Origin: Bacteroidota bacterium
GTDB taxonomy: Bacteria > Bacteroidota > Bacteroidia > Chitinophagales > Saprospiraceae
NCBI GenBank assembly: GCA_029572935.1
Contig: JAKQHM010000044.1
Coordinates: forward strand, 1-59,609
Direction: 5' to 3'
DNA length: 59,609 nucleotides
How positions within the stretch are numbered: the stretch's first letter is position 1; every line of letters begins with the position of its first letter. The notes beneath the pieces were generated by a model. The model saw only the letters and a program-made list of their open reading frames with translations, searched no databases and was not told the origin of the DNA. Of the stretch, positions 35,660 to 43,679 are shown in pieces. The translations under genes and the position numbers were made by a program.

Positions 35660-35721
35660 TTATTACCGTTTTTTGCGTTGGCACACAGATTGATGCCCAG
35701 GAGATATATAAACAAATTAAA

Positions 35722-37620
35722 ATGGGAAAAATAATAGGTATAGACTTAGGAACAACCAACTCTTGTGTGGCGGTCATGGAAGGAAATGAGCCGGTGGTCA
35801 TCGCAAATGACGAAGGCAGACGGACTACGCCATCGATTGTGGCATTTTTAGACAATGGTGAAAGGAAAGTAGGCGATCCCGCCAAAAGGCAGGCCATCAC
35901 CAACCCAAAACGCACCATTGCTTCTATCAAGAGGTTCATGGGGCAGAGGTTTAGCGAATCAGGTTCTGAAATCGGAAGATCTGCTTACAAGGTAGTCAAT
36001 GGCGATAACAACACCTGTCGCGTGGACATAGACGGAAGATTGTATTCCCCACAGGAAATCTCAGCTATGATCCTTCAAAAAATGAAAAAAGTGGCAGAAG
36101 ATTTTCTGGGACATGAGGTCACAGAAGCTGTCGTAACAGTTCCAGCATACTTCAACGATTCTCAGAGGCAGGCTACGAAGGAGGCTGGTGAGATCGCCGG
36201 ATTGAATATCAAGCGGATCATCAACGAACCTACTGCGGCAGCTTTGGCATATGGTCTGGATAAGAAGCATAAGGATATGACCATTGCGGTCTATGACCTG
36301 GGAGGAGGTACTTTTGATATCTCCATCCTGGATCTCGGTGATGGCGTATTTGAGGTTAAATCTACAAATGGGGATACCCACCTGGGGGGAGATGATTTTG
36401 ACCAGGTGATCATTGATTGGATGGCCGACAATTTCAAAACTCAGGAAAACATCGATCTGAGAAAAGACCCGATGGCCCTGCAAAGACTGAAGGAAGCCGC
36501 TGAGAAAGCCAAAATTGAGCTTTCTTCGGGTAATGAGACGGAGATCAATCTGCCTTATATTACAGCGGTGGACGGGGTTCCCAAGCACCTGGTGCTCAAA
36601 CTGAGCCGATCAAAATTCGAGCAATTGGCTGATGAACTGGTTCGCAGAACCTTGAAGCCTTGTGAAGACGCTCTCAGGGATGCAGGATTAAGCAAGAATG
36701 ATATTGATGAGGTCATCCTGGTAGGAGGCTCTACGCGAATCCCGAGAATTCAGCAAGTGGTAGAAGAGTTTTTTGGCAAAAAGCCCAATCGTGGTGTAAA
36801 CCCCGATGAGGTGGTGGCCATCGGTGCGGCCATCCAGGGCGGGGTGTTGACAGGAGAAGTGAAGGACGTTCTGTTGTTGGATGTAACGCCACTCTCATTG
36901 GGTATTGAAACAATGGGAGGAGTTTACGATGTAGTCATCGAATCGAATTCCACCATACCCACCAAAAAATCAAAAACATATTCAACTGCTGCAGACAACC
37001 AGCCTAGTGTGGAAATTCACATCCTGCAGGGTGAAAGGCCCATGGCAAAGGACAATCGCACGGTCGGAAGATTTATACTGGATGGAATTCCTCCTGCACC
37101 AAGAGGTGTGCCGCAGATCGAGGTTTCCTTTGATATGGACGCCAATGGTATCCTGAGTGTATCCGCACTGGACAAGGGGACAGGCAAGAGTCAGAACATC
37201 CGTATCGAAGCATCAACGGGTCTGTCCAAGGAGGAAATCGAAAAAATGAAGAACGAAGCAGCTGCCAATGCCGATGCAGACAGGAAAGCTCGCGAGCGGG
37301 TGGACAAAATCAATGAGGCCGATGCAATGATCTTTCAGACAGAGAAGCAAATGAAAGAATACGGGGATAAAATACCGGCTGATAAAAAATCAGCCATTGA
37401 CAAAGCATTATCAGATCTCAAAGCAGCCCATCAGGCGCAGGATTTGGATGGAATCACCGCTAAGCTCGAAGTGCTCAATCAGGCATGGATGGCAGCATCC
37501 CAGGATATGTATCAGGCTTCTCAGCAGGCGGGTCAATCCAATGGAGGTAATGCAGCAGATGGATCAGGTGCATCTGAGCCGGTGACGGATGTGGAATTTG
37601 AAGAGGTCAATAAAAATTAA
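35722..37620 (+). CDS. dnaK: Chaperone DnaK (Hsp70)
   Basis: ATP-dependent chaperone for folding and stress protection. ATG 35722 gives the canonical N-terminus [15 protein letters not shown]; the frame is open 34 codons upstream, but that extension is not Hsp70-like. The 632 residues contain the nucleotide-binding domain (phosphate loops IDLGTTNSC and [14 protein letters not shown]), the linker [14 protein letters not shown], the substrate-binding domain and a glycine/asparagine-rich tail ending [14 protein letters not shown]. dnaJ and grpE are not adjacent. A strong intrinsic terminator follows. Confidence 0.97.
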   Translation: MGKIIGIDLGTTNSCVAVMEGNEPVVIANDEGRRTTPSIVAFLDNGERKVGDPAKRQAITNPKRTIASIKRFMGQRFSESGSEIGRSAYKVVNGDNNTCRVDIDGRLYSPQEISAMILQKMKKVAEDFLGHEVTEAVVTVPAYFNDSQRQATKEAGEIAGLNIKRIINEPTAAALAYGLDKKHKDMTIAVYDLGGGTFDISILDLGDGVFEVKSTNGDTHLGGDDFDQVIIDWMADNFKTQENIDLRKDPMALQRLKEAAEKAKIELSSGNETEINLPYITAVDGVPKHLVLKLSRSKFEQLADELVRRTLKPCEDALRDAGLSKNDIDEVILVGGSTRIPRIQQVVEEFFGKKPNRGVNPDEVVAIGAAIQGGVLTGEVKDVLLLDVTPLSLGIETMGGVYDVVIESNSTIPTKKSKTYSTAADNQPSVEIHILQGERPMAKDNRTVGRFILDGIPPAPRGVPQIEVSFDMDANGILSVSALDKGTGKSQNIRIEASTGLSKEEIEKMKNEAAANADADRKARERVDKINEADAMIFQTEKQMKEYGDKIPADKKSAIDKALSDLKAAHQAQDLDGITAKLEVLNQAWMAASQDMYQASQQAGQSNGGNAADGSGASEPVTDVEFEEVNKN

Positions 37621-37663
37621 GACCTAAAATAATTTCAATTCCGTTCAGGAAAAATAATATAAG

Positions 37664-37693
37664 AAAAGGCGTCATCATGACGCCTTTTTTTTT
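37664..37693 (+). terminator. Intrinsic terminator after dnaK
   Basis: An 8-bp perfect stem AGGCGTCA/TGACGCCT with a TCA loop is followed by nine T residues; flanking A and T bases extend the stem. It lies 45 bp after the dnaK stop. Confidence 0.92.
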
Positions 37694-38015
37694 GAGTAAG
37701 AACCAATATAAGTGCTTCCAGAATAGTATGATGACTTATTAGATCAATATTGACCATTTGATAAAATAAGAAAAAACGATCAGCAGATCAATGGAAAGAG
37801 GAACATTTAGCCCATTCTTAATTTTGAATGCCTGAGGTGGTTTTGAAAAATCCAAATAGTCTATAATTCACAAACCCGTTGGATTTGATTTTCAGTATGA
37901 TGGGTCCTGGTGGCTTGAAATCTTAATATAGCTTAAGGAATGTTTAATTATCAAACGATTACGAAACAAATCTCCTCTCCATGCAGTTTACCGTTCAAAC
38001 AAAAATTACTGAACG
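37694..38015. other. Intergenic region upstream of the YceI gene
   Basis: About 320 bp, AT-rich. It contains an exact TAATTTTG box at 37819-37826 without a clear -33 TTG, an inverted repeat AAATCCAA/TTGGATTT (37848-37886, 23-nt loop), and a CGTTCA/TGAACG hairpin (37992-38015) ending at the base before the YceI start codon. No gene is evident. Confidence 0.45.
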
Positions 38016-38594
38016 ATGAAATTATTTGCAACATTGAGTCTGGTAGCGCTCCTTTCTTTTAATGCTACCGCAGAAGTAACTCCGGCACCGGGTAAAGTTG
38101 ATATTGCCAAGAGTAAAATTGTTTGGACGGGTAAAAAAGTAACCGGACAACACACTGGTAATATCATTTTGAAAAGTGGAAGTCTGGAATTCAATAAAAA
38201 CGTACTCACAGGAGGCATGTTCGAAATGGATATGTCAACGATCACTTGTACAGATCTTACGGGAGAATACGCTGGTAAACTGATTGGTCATCTGAAAAGT
38301 GACGATTTCTTTAGTGTTGAGAAGTTTAGAACCGCAAGCTTCAAAATCACCAAGGTGATGCCAGGATCTAAGGCAAATACGTACAGAGTAGAGGGTAATA
38401 TGACCATCAAAGGCATTACCGCTCCTGTTAGCTTTGAGGCAATGTTGGATGGTGCAAAGGCTTCTGCCAGGATCGTGATCGATCGCACCAAATACGATAT
38501 CAAATACGGCTCCGGTAGCTTTTTTGATAACCTCGGAGACAAGGCCATTGACAACAACTTTGAACTGGACGTAACGCTTGCATATTCTATCTAA
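38016..38594 (+). CDS. YceI-family periplasmic lipid-binding protein
   Basis: 192 residues with a signal peptide (MKLFATLSLVALLSFNATA) and the YceI lipocalin-like beta-barrel: DIAKSKIVWTGKKVTGQHTG, the L-x-G-H-L-x-S-D-D-F-F motif (IGHLKSDDFFSVEKFRTASF) and the C-terminal DRTKYDIKYGSGSFFDNLGD. Family members bind isoprenoid or polyprenyl lipids or amides in the periplasm; the ligand is unknown here. It is monocistronic, between a long 5' region with a hairpin abutting the start codon and a good intrinsic terminator. Confidence 0.92.
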   Translation: MKLFATLSLVALLSFNATAEVTPAPGKVDIAKSKIVWTGKKVTGQHTGNIILKSGSLEFNKNVLTGGMFEMDMSTITCTDLTGEYAGKLIGHLKSDDFFSVEKFRTASFKITKVMPGSKANTYRVEGNMTIKGITAPVSFEAMLDGAKASARIVIDRTKYDIKYGSGSFFDNLGDKAIDNNFELDVTLAYSI

Positions 38595-38626
38595 TATTGT
38601 AAGTCTAATATTTTCAGAATAAAGGG

Positions 38627-38655
38627 GGCGGGCCAATTGGCTCGCCTTTTTTTTT
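38627..38655 (+). terminator. Intrinsic terminator after the YceI gene
   Basis: Stem GGCGGGCC/GGCTCGCC (one G-U wobble) with an AATT loop is followed by nine T residues, 33 bp after the stop. Confidence 0.9.
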
Positions 38656-38718
38656 GCTCAAACCTGACTGCAAGAATACATTATGGAGATAGGAGTCGGG
38701 TTTTGATTTCGAGATGGT

Positions 38719-39477
38719 TTAATTGATTTTAACTACCAGGGATTTGGCGTAAAGTTCACCTTGGTTGATTGAGAATACATAATTCCCCGCAGGCCAGTTT
38801 TCTGAAAGAACCCTTAAATAATATTTGGATTTAAGTGAATGAAGACTTCCGGAAGCCCATTTCCTGCCCATCAGATCGGTTACCTGCCAGGTAGCCATCT
38901 GATCGGGAATGAGATCAATTTCTGCCTGGAATTGTCTGCTGAAAGGATTGGGCAACAAGCGAACTTTTAAGTCTATCTCTGACGCTGTTTCATCCAGGTT
39001 GTCTGATATGATGACCTCTTCGGCTTCAAACATCACTTCACCCAGACCATAACAACCGGATGCTCCGAAATTTTCCAAAGCAGTCAAAAGGATATACTTT
39101 GCTTCGGGAATGGTCAGCGATTTCCAATCCATGCCTTCATACCGGTTGTGTCCGGGAGCAGGGTCCAGATCCAGGTCGCGGTCATGGTACCATCTGATGG
39201 AATCTCCTGAATAATGAATGGACAGTTTGGAAATGCCTCGGGCCAACAGGTCCGGATCGTTGTAGTTCCATATGCGGATACCTCGGATGCTGTATCTTTT
39301 ACCAAGATCAAAGAGCAACCAGTGACCTGCTTTGAGATTTGGGTCAGGAGAAGCTTGAGGATTACAGGACATCCACCCGTCAAACCAATTTGTGGAGTGA
39401 CGATCCGGAAAACACTGTGCGTTCAATGAGAGGAAAGTGGAAATCCCTAAAGCAATTGTGAAAATGATTTTTTTCAT
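38719..39477 (-). CDS. Secreted discoidin-like (F5/8 type C) protein with T9SS sorting domain
   Basis: 252 residues from ATG 39477, which starts a signal peptide (MKKIIFTIALGISTFLSLNA); a TTG five codons earlier overlaps the upstream stop and is less likely. Residues of about 25-150 look like a galactose-binding/discoidin domain (HWLLFDLGKRYSIRGIRIWNY, RGISKLSIHYSGDSIRW). The C-terminal 80 residues are a T9SS type A domain (LLPNPFSRQF ... AGNYVFSIN). It is the last gene after DUF1800 and DUF1501 genes, with essentially no gap, so it belongs to that operon. A surface-bound carbohydrate-binding role is plausible. Confidence 0.8.
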   Translation of the reverse strand: MKKIIFTIALGISTFLSLNAQCFPDRHSTNWFDGWMSCNPQASPDPNLKAGHWLLFDLGKRYSIRGIRIWNYNDPDLLARGISKLSIHYSGDSIRWYHDRDLDLDPAPGHNRYEGMDWKSLTIPEAKYILLTALENFGASGCYGLGEVMFEAEEVIISDNLDETASEIDLKVRLLPNPFSRQFQAEIDLIPDQMATWQVTDLMGRKWASGSLHSLKSKYYLRVLSENWPAGNYVFSINQGELYAKSLVVKIN

Positions 39478-39488
39478 GTCTTGTAACT

Positions 39489-40892
39489 TCAAATATTCAG
39501 GAATCCGAGAGGTGGCTTTCCGGATCGGATGTCATAAAAATTACCAATATTGGGCAGTACATAAGGCAGGTCAGATGGCTTAACGCCCATCCACAGTGCG
39601 AGTTCGGCAAAATATAGGTCAACTGAGGTTTCGGGGATGATCACTCCTTCGTAGACATTGAGGTCTGAATTCAAATCTAGATCAGGGTATTGTCCGAAAA
39701 TATTCCCTCCTTTCACATCTCCGCCCATAACAAACACATTTCCTCCCCAGGCATGATCTGTTCCATTTCCGTTCGAAGTGAGAGATCTTCCAAATTCAGA
39801 AATGCAGAATAGTGTAACTTGGGATCCCAGACCCAGTTCTTGGATGGCGGCATAAAATTCGCCGACTGCATCGGAAAGCTGACCCAGCATCTCAGTTTGG
39901 TTATTCAATACTTCGTCGTGGTGATCCCAGCCATAAAAATCGACATAGAAAATTTGCCTTTTAAATCCCAGTTTTTCGTGAACAGATATGGTCTTTGCGG
40001 CCATTTGCAGAGATTCTGAAAGGTAGTTATCGGAGAATGGGGTTTGGATTACAGGACCATGGTCGAGGGCATCTTTGAATTTCAGATGTCCGTCCCTGGC
40101 ATTGCGGATGACATCCGTGTAGGTTTTTTCAAAGGCATCCGAATAGTTTTGAGCCAAAATGCTGTCAATGGCCTGTGACTTGGCGATATTGAACTGGTCG
40201 TACATATTGTCAGGCCTGTAATCCCTGATTCCAATGCTGCCCTGTCGGCGGTCGATGACATATTCGATCACCTCATTGCCTACTTCCAGGATATTGGAAC
40301 CGGAGAGGGAGATGTTCATGGAGATTTTGTCCTCTGTGTTCATATCCCGGATCAGGTCAGCCATTCTGCCCCCCCAACCAATGTTGGATCTGTTTTGGGG
40401 GATACCGGTCTGCCAATGTTGAGCCTGGTCGGAATGAGAAAACAATCCCAAAGGCAGTGCCGTGCGATCATTATAAAAATCATCGCGCCTGGTAGGTTCC
40501 AACAGCGTGCCAATGTTGGAGACAAAACCCGCTTTGCCCTGATTGAAAAGATTTTGCAGGCCGCTCATCGATGGATGCAGGCCAAAGGTTCTACCGGGTG
40601 TATTGCGAACCTGAAGATTAAGCAATTCCTGCCTAGATAGCGCGAGGTTGGAACGGACCTTCTGATAGGTTTGATATTCATTCGGGCTGGTAGGTACCAA
40701 CATATTAAAGGAATCATTTCCCCCGGATAGGTTGATACATACCAGGGCTTTGTAATCCTTATCCAACAAGCCTGCAGAGGCAGCCAGTGCATTTATTCCT
40801 TTTAGGTTGAGCAGTGAATTGTACAGGGTAGTATATCCTACGGCCGCACAGCTTATCTGCCCTAAAAACTTCCTGCGTGAATATGAATTCAT
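39489..40892 (-). CDS. DUF1501 domain protein (Tat-type signal)
   Basis: 467 residues. The N-terminus has a twin-arginine-like signal SRRKFLG (5-11), followed by a hydrophobic stretch. The body shows the DUF1501 hallmarks CINLSGGNDSFNMLVP and, near the C-terminus, CISEFGRSLTSNGNGTDHAWGG, which resemble alkaline phosphatase/sulfatase-fold metal sites. The family is uncharacterised and almost always accompanies DUF1800, as here (6 bp gap). Export by Tat suggests a cofactor- or metal-loaded periplasmic enzyme. The function is unknown. Confidence 0.9.
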   Translation of the reverse strand: MNSYSRRKFLGQISCAAVGYTTLYNSLLNLKGINALAASAGLLDKDYKALVCINLSGGNDSFNMLVPTSPNEYQTYQKVRSNLALSRQELLNLQVRNTPGRTFGLHPSMSGLQNLFNQGKAGFVSNIGTLLEPTRRDDFYNDRTALPLGLFSHSDQAQHWQTGIPQNRSNIGWGGRMADLIRDMNTEDKISMNISLSGSNILEVGNEVIEYVIDRRQGSIGIRDYRPDNMYDQFNIAKSQAIDSILAQNYSDAFEKTYTDVIRNARDGHLKFKDALDHGPVIQTPFSDNYLSESLQMAAKTISVHEKLGFKRQIFYVDFYGWDHHDEVLNNQTEMLGQLSDAVGEFYAAIQELGLGSQVTLFCISEFGRSLTSNGNGTDHAWGGNVFVMGGDVKGGNIFGQYPDLDLNSDLNVYEGVIIPETSVDLYFAELALWMGVKPSDLPYVLPNIGNFYDIRSGKPPLGFLNI

Positions 40893-40898
40893 GGTGGT

Positions 40899-42707
40899 TT
40901 ATTTGAAAATGGCGTAATCAGGTGACATCATGATCAGGTATAAGGCAAGTCGCGACCTGTCGTTTCGGAAATCTCCTCTTCTTAAAGTATTCATAGCGGT
41001 TTTAATATATTGTCTGTTCCGGTCAGAGAGCCGCCCATGGGTCAACAGGATGTCCAGCCGGTTGAGCAATGCCTCAGGGTCGCGTGCCAGCCGGTCCAAT
41101 TCCTGTAAGGTCAGCACGGAAGATACGTCGTTGTTTTCCCAGGAGTAAAGCACATAATCATAGATCCAATTATTAACCTGGTTCAGAAATCCGATCCCCG
41201 TTCTTGCATTGTGAATCTGAAATTCCGGTCCAACCAGCTTCTGATCTGTCAAAGCCCCTTTGGGTTGATGGGAGGGTAGGAAAAAATTGAAGACAGTCGG
41301 AGCATGGAGGGGGTGTTGTCCGGCATTGTCCAGAAAATCGTAACCACTGTTCCAAAGTCTTCCATAATATTGTTCTACGCCTACCGCCTGGACAAAATGT
41401 GTATACCGCAATAAAGGTTCTCTAAGTTGGCCGTTGTCCGGATGTTCCAGCCACTCGCAGGTTCTGGCTTCATCGTCCATCAAGATTGCTTGTATGACGG
41501 ACGCCAGATTGCCGCGCTCTCCTTTTTTGTTTTTTTCAAATACCGATGAAACCCTCGCTACATAGGCTGGACTGGGATTGGATTTAATGAGTCGCTGTAT
41601 AAGTTGTTTGCAAATAAATGGCGCCGTATTCGGATGGTGAAAAAGGACATCAATCGCATCCTCAATATCTTTCATGCCGCTTTGTCCGGAAGGTATGATG
41701 TGGCCGCCCAGAATTTGCTTCGGTCCGGGTTCGTGCCATTGGTCAAACATCCTCATCGGCTTTGTCGGGATACCCAGATAAATATTTACACCAAATTGTG
41801 GCGTGTCAATCCATTGATTGGGCATGATCTCTGAAAAACTTAGCCCTGTAAATACTTTGGCAAGCTCTTGAATATCTCTCTGGGTGTAAGTAGGAATGTC
41901 TCTTCCCAGACTGTCCTTCTTTCGGGTTCCATCGGGATTCAGTTCATACAATCCAATGGTGAATAATTGCATGATTTCACGAGCGTAATTTTCATCGGGG
42001 CGTATGTTTTCCCGAGGGTTTGATTTTGGATTGTTGAGGTGGGATAAATAGATCCCCATAGCCGGGTGAAGGCTGACATCCATCAGAAGGTCTCTGAAGT
42101 TTCCAAATGCATTTCGGATCAGCACGTCGTAGTAACTGGTCATTCCTCTGGCATTGCCCCCGACATCGGAATTGGCAGAAACGACCAATATTTCACTAAG
42201 GGCAAGGGCGACTCTTTGTCTGAGCTTATCCCGGTTGGTCAGGTTCATTTGCCACCATGCATAATTGAAATGAAGGGAATAAAAATAAGAAGGTTCGTCT
42301 ATCGAGTCACCGCCATTGACATAATACCAATCGACCACCTCATCAAGCACTTCGTCCAGTTGTTTGCTCAGATTGGAAGCGGGGAGATTGAACTGTTCCG
42401 TGATCCAGTTTTCAAACCCCATGGAAGCCGTTCTCTTTACCTCATCCATGTTGGCTCCCAGAGTGGCCTGATATAAGAATCTGCTGGCATTATATAAGTC
42501 GTAATTCAAACCGGAACCATCAAATACAGATTGGGCCAGAGCAGAGTCCTGCCAAAAATTTTGATTCCACTGATCACTGGCAGTAATCCGCACCTCTGGG
42601 TTTTTACCTGCTCCTAAAAATAAGGTTTGTGCTGGTAACGGGCGGCTGTTAATGAACAAAAGGAAGAAAAGAAGCAATTGGAAACACTTTAGATAATTCA
42701 TAAGCAT
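40899..42707 (-). CDS. DUF1800 domain protein
   Basis: 602 residues with a signal peptide (LKCFQLLLFFLLFINSRPLPA). Characteristic DUF1800 segments are ASRFLYQATLGANMDEVKR, DKLRQRVALALSEILVVS, PDENYAREIMQLFTIGLYELNPDG, FKRAT-like helices replaced by HPNTAPFICKQLIQRLIKSNPSP, and HPLHAPTVFNFFLPSH. The biochemical role of the family is unknown; its constant pairing with DUF1501 implies a shared complex or pathway. It is the first gene of the three-gene operon. TAAATTTG on the minus strand (42721-42728) lies 13 bp before the start and fits a -7 box. Confidence 0.9.
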   Translation of the reverse strand: MLMNYLKCFQLLLFFLLFINSRPLPAQTLFLGAGKNPEVRITASDQWNQNFWQDSALAQSVFDGSGLNYDLYNASRFLYQATLGANMDEVKRTASMGFENWITEQFNLPASNLSKQLDEVLDEVVDWYYVNGGDSIDEPSYFYSLHFNYAWWQMNLTNRDKLRQRVALALSEILVVSANSDVGGNARGMTSYYDVLIRNAFGNFRDLLMDVSLHPAMGIYLSHLNNPKSNPRENIRPDENYAREIMQLFTIGLYELNPDGTRKKDSLGRDIPTYTQRDIQELAKVFTGLSFSEIMPNQWIDTPQFGVNIYLGIPTKPMRMFDQWHEPGPKQILGGHIIPSGQSGMKDIEDAIDVLFHHPNTAPFICKQLIQRLIKSNPSPAYVARVSSVFEKNKKGERGNLASVIQAILMDDEARTCEWLEHPDNGQLREPLLRYTHFVQAVGVEQYYGRLWNSGYDFLDNAGQHPLHAPTVFNFFLPSHQPKGALTDQKLVGPEFQIHNARTGIGFLNQVNNWIYDYVLYSWENNDVSSVLTLQELDRLARDPEALLNRLDILLTHGRLSDRNRQYIKTAMNTLRRGDFRNDRSRLALYLIMMSPDYAIFK

Positions 42708-42720
42708 GGCGCTGATCGCC

Positions 42721-42728
42721 CAAATTTA
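42721..42728 (-). promoter_or_regulatory. -7 element (TAAATTTG) for the DUF1800 operon
   Basis: An exact TAnnTTTG on the minus strand, 13 bp before the start codon. The -33 TTG is not evident. Confidence 0.35.
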
Positions 42729-42911
42729 ATTGACTAATTGGAATAAAATGTATTGCGGCTGAATTTTCTGTAAAAAATAGGTGTTTACCCTGAGTTTTAA
42801 TAGGAGTTTTATCATGGGAATCCCTGATCTTTTAGGATGAATCATCCTGCACAGGAGGAAAGGGAATGGCTAAAATGTCTTATCTATGTACTCTCAAATA
42901 AGTGAAATGCT

Positions 42912-43676
42912 ATGATATCGATCATTTCCCCATCCAAGGATTTGAATTTTAATCTGCCAGGTCCGGCTATTGATGCTGAAATTCCCAGACTATGGGATAA
43001 ATCCTGGCAAATAGCAGAGGCGCTGAAGAAAAAGAAGGTCAGAGATCTTCAAAAATTGATGGACATTTCTCCCAAGCTGGCAGAGGAAAATTTTAAAAGA
43101 AATCAGGAGATGCAAAAGGAAATGTCTCCGGACAGGTCATGTCCTGCTCTTTTTGCATTCGACGGAGATGTTTACAGGGGACTGGATGCCAGAAGTCTTG
43201 ATCAGTCGGAGATCAGTTACTGCATCAAACATCTTAGAATTTTGTCGGGATTATATGGACTGCTCAGACCCCAAGACCTAATCCAGCCTTATCGGCTTGA
43301 AATGGGTACAGCTCTGAAGTTGGGACGGGCAAAGGATCTTTACGCGTTTTGGAAGAAGGAAATTACCGAATTGTTAATCAAGGATCTGTCTGATACCGGA
43401 TCTGAATGCCTGGTCAATCTGGCTTCGCAGGAGTATGCAGCAGCAGTGGATTTTGGAAGATTGGGTGTGCCGGTTATAGAAGTTCATTTTCGCGAATTAA
43501 GAAACGGTAAACTTCAGTTTCTTTCATTCAATGCTAAAAAAGCCAGAGGGGCCATGGTGCGCTATATGGCAGAGATAAAGGCCCTGTCCGCTTCAGATTT
43601 GCATGGTTTTGACCGCGATTCCTATTCATTTGATGAAAGGAATTCAACTGAGCACTCTTTCATGTTTGTTCGTTAA
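42912..43676 (+). CDS. yaaA: YaaA/DUF328 peroxide-stress protein
   Basis: 254-residue cytoplasmic protein with the complete YaaA pattern: MISIISPSKDLNF at the start, CPALFAFDGDVYRGLDA (about 76-92), RILSGLYGLLRPQDLIQPYRLEMGT (about 114-138), LVNLASQEYAAAV and the C-terminal KARGAMVRYM ... FDRDSYSFDE. In E. coli YaaA lowers intracellular iron and limits Fenton damage during peroxide stress and has DNA-binding features. It is 3 bp upstream of the penicillin acylase-family gene, so the two are probably co-transcribed. Confidence 0.94.
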   Translation: MISIISPSKDLNFNLPGPAIDAEIPRLWDKSWQIAEALKKKKVRDLQKLMDISPKLAEENFKRNQEMQKEMSPDRSCPALFAFDGDVYRGLDARSLDQSEISYCIKHLRILSGLYGLLRPQDLIQPYRLEMGTALKLGRAKDLYAFWKKEITELLIKDLSDTGSECLVNLASQEYAAAVDFGRLGVPVIEVHFRELRNGKLQFLSFNAKKARGAMVRYMAEIKALSASDLHGFDRDSYSFDERNSTEHSFMFVR

Positions 43677-43679
43677 TTC

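Noticed and set aside
35584..35721. CIRCE/HrcA operator before dnaK
   Set aside because: No TTAGCACTC inverted repeat is present; only a short TGTCAG/CTGACA hairpin.
37828..37866. 12-codon micro-ORF directly after a TAATTTTG box upstream of the YceI gene
   Set aside because: It encodes an unremarkable peptide with no amino-acid bias and no pathway link; nothing separates it from chance.
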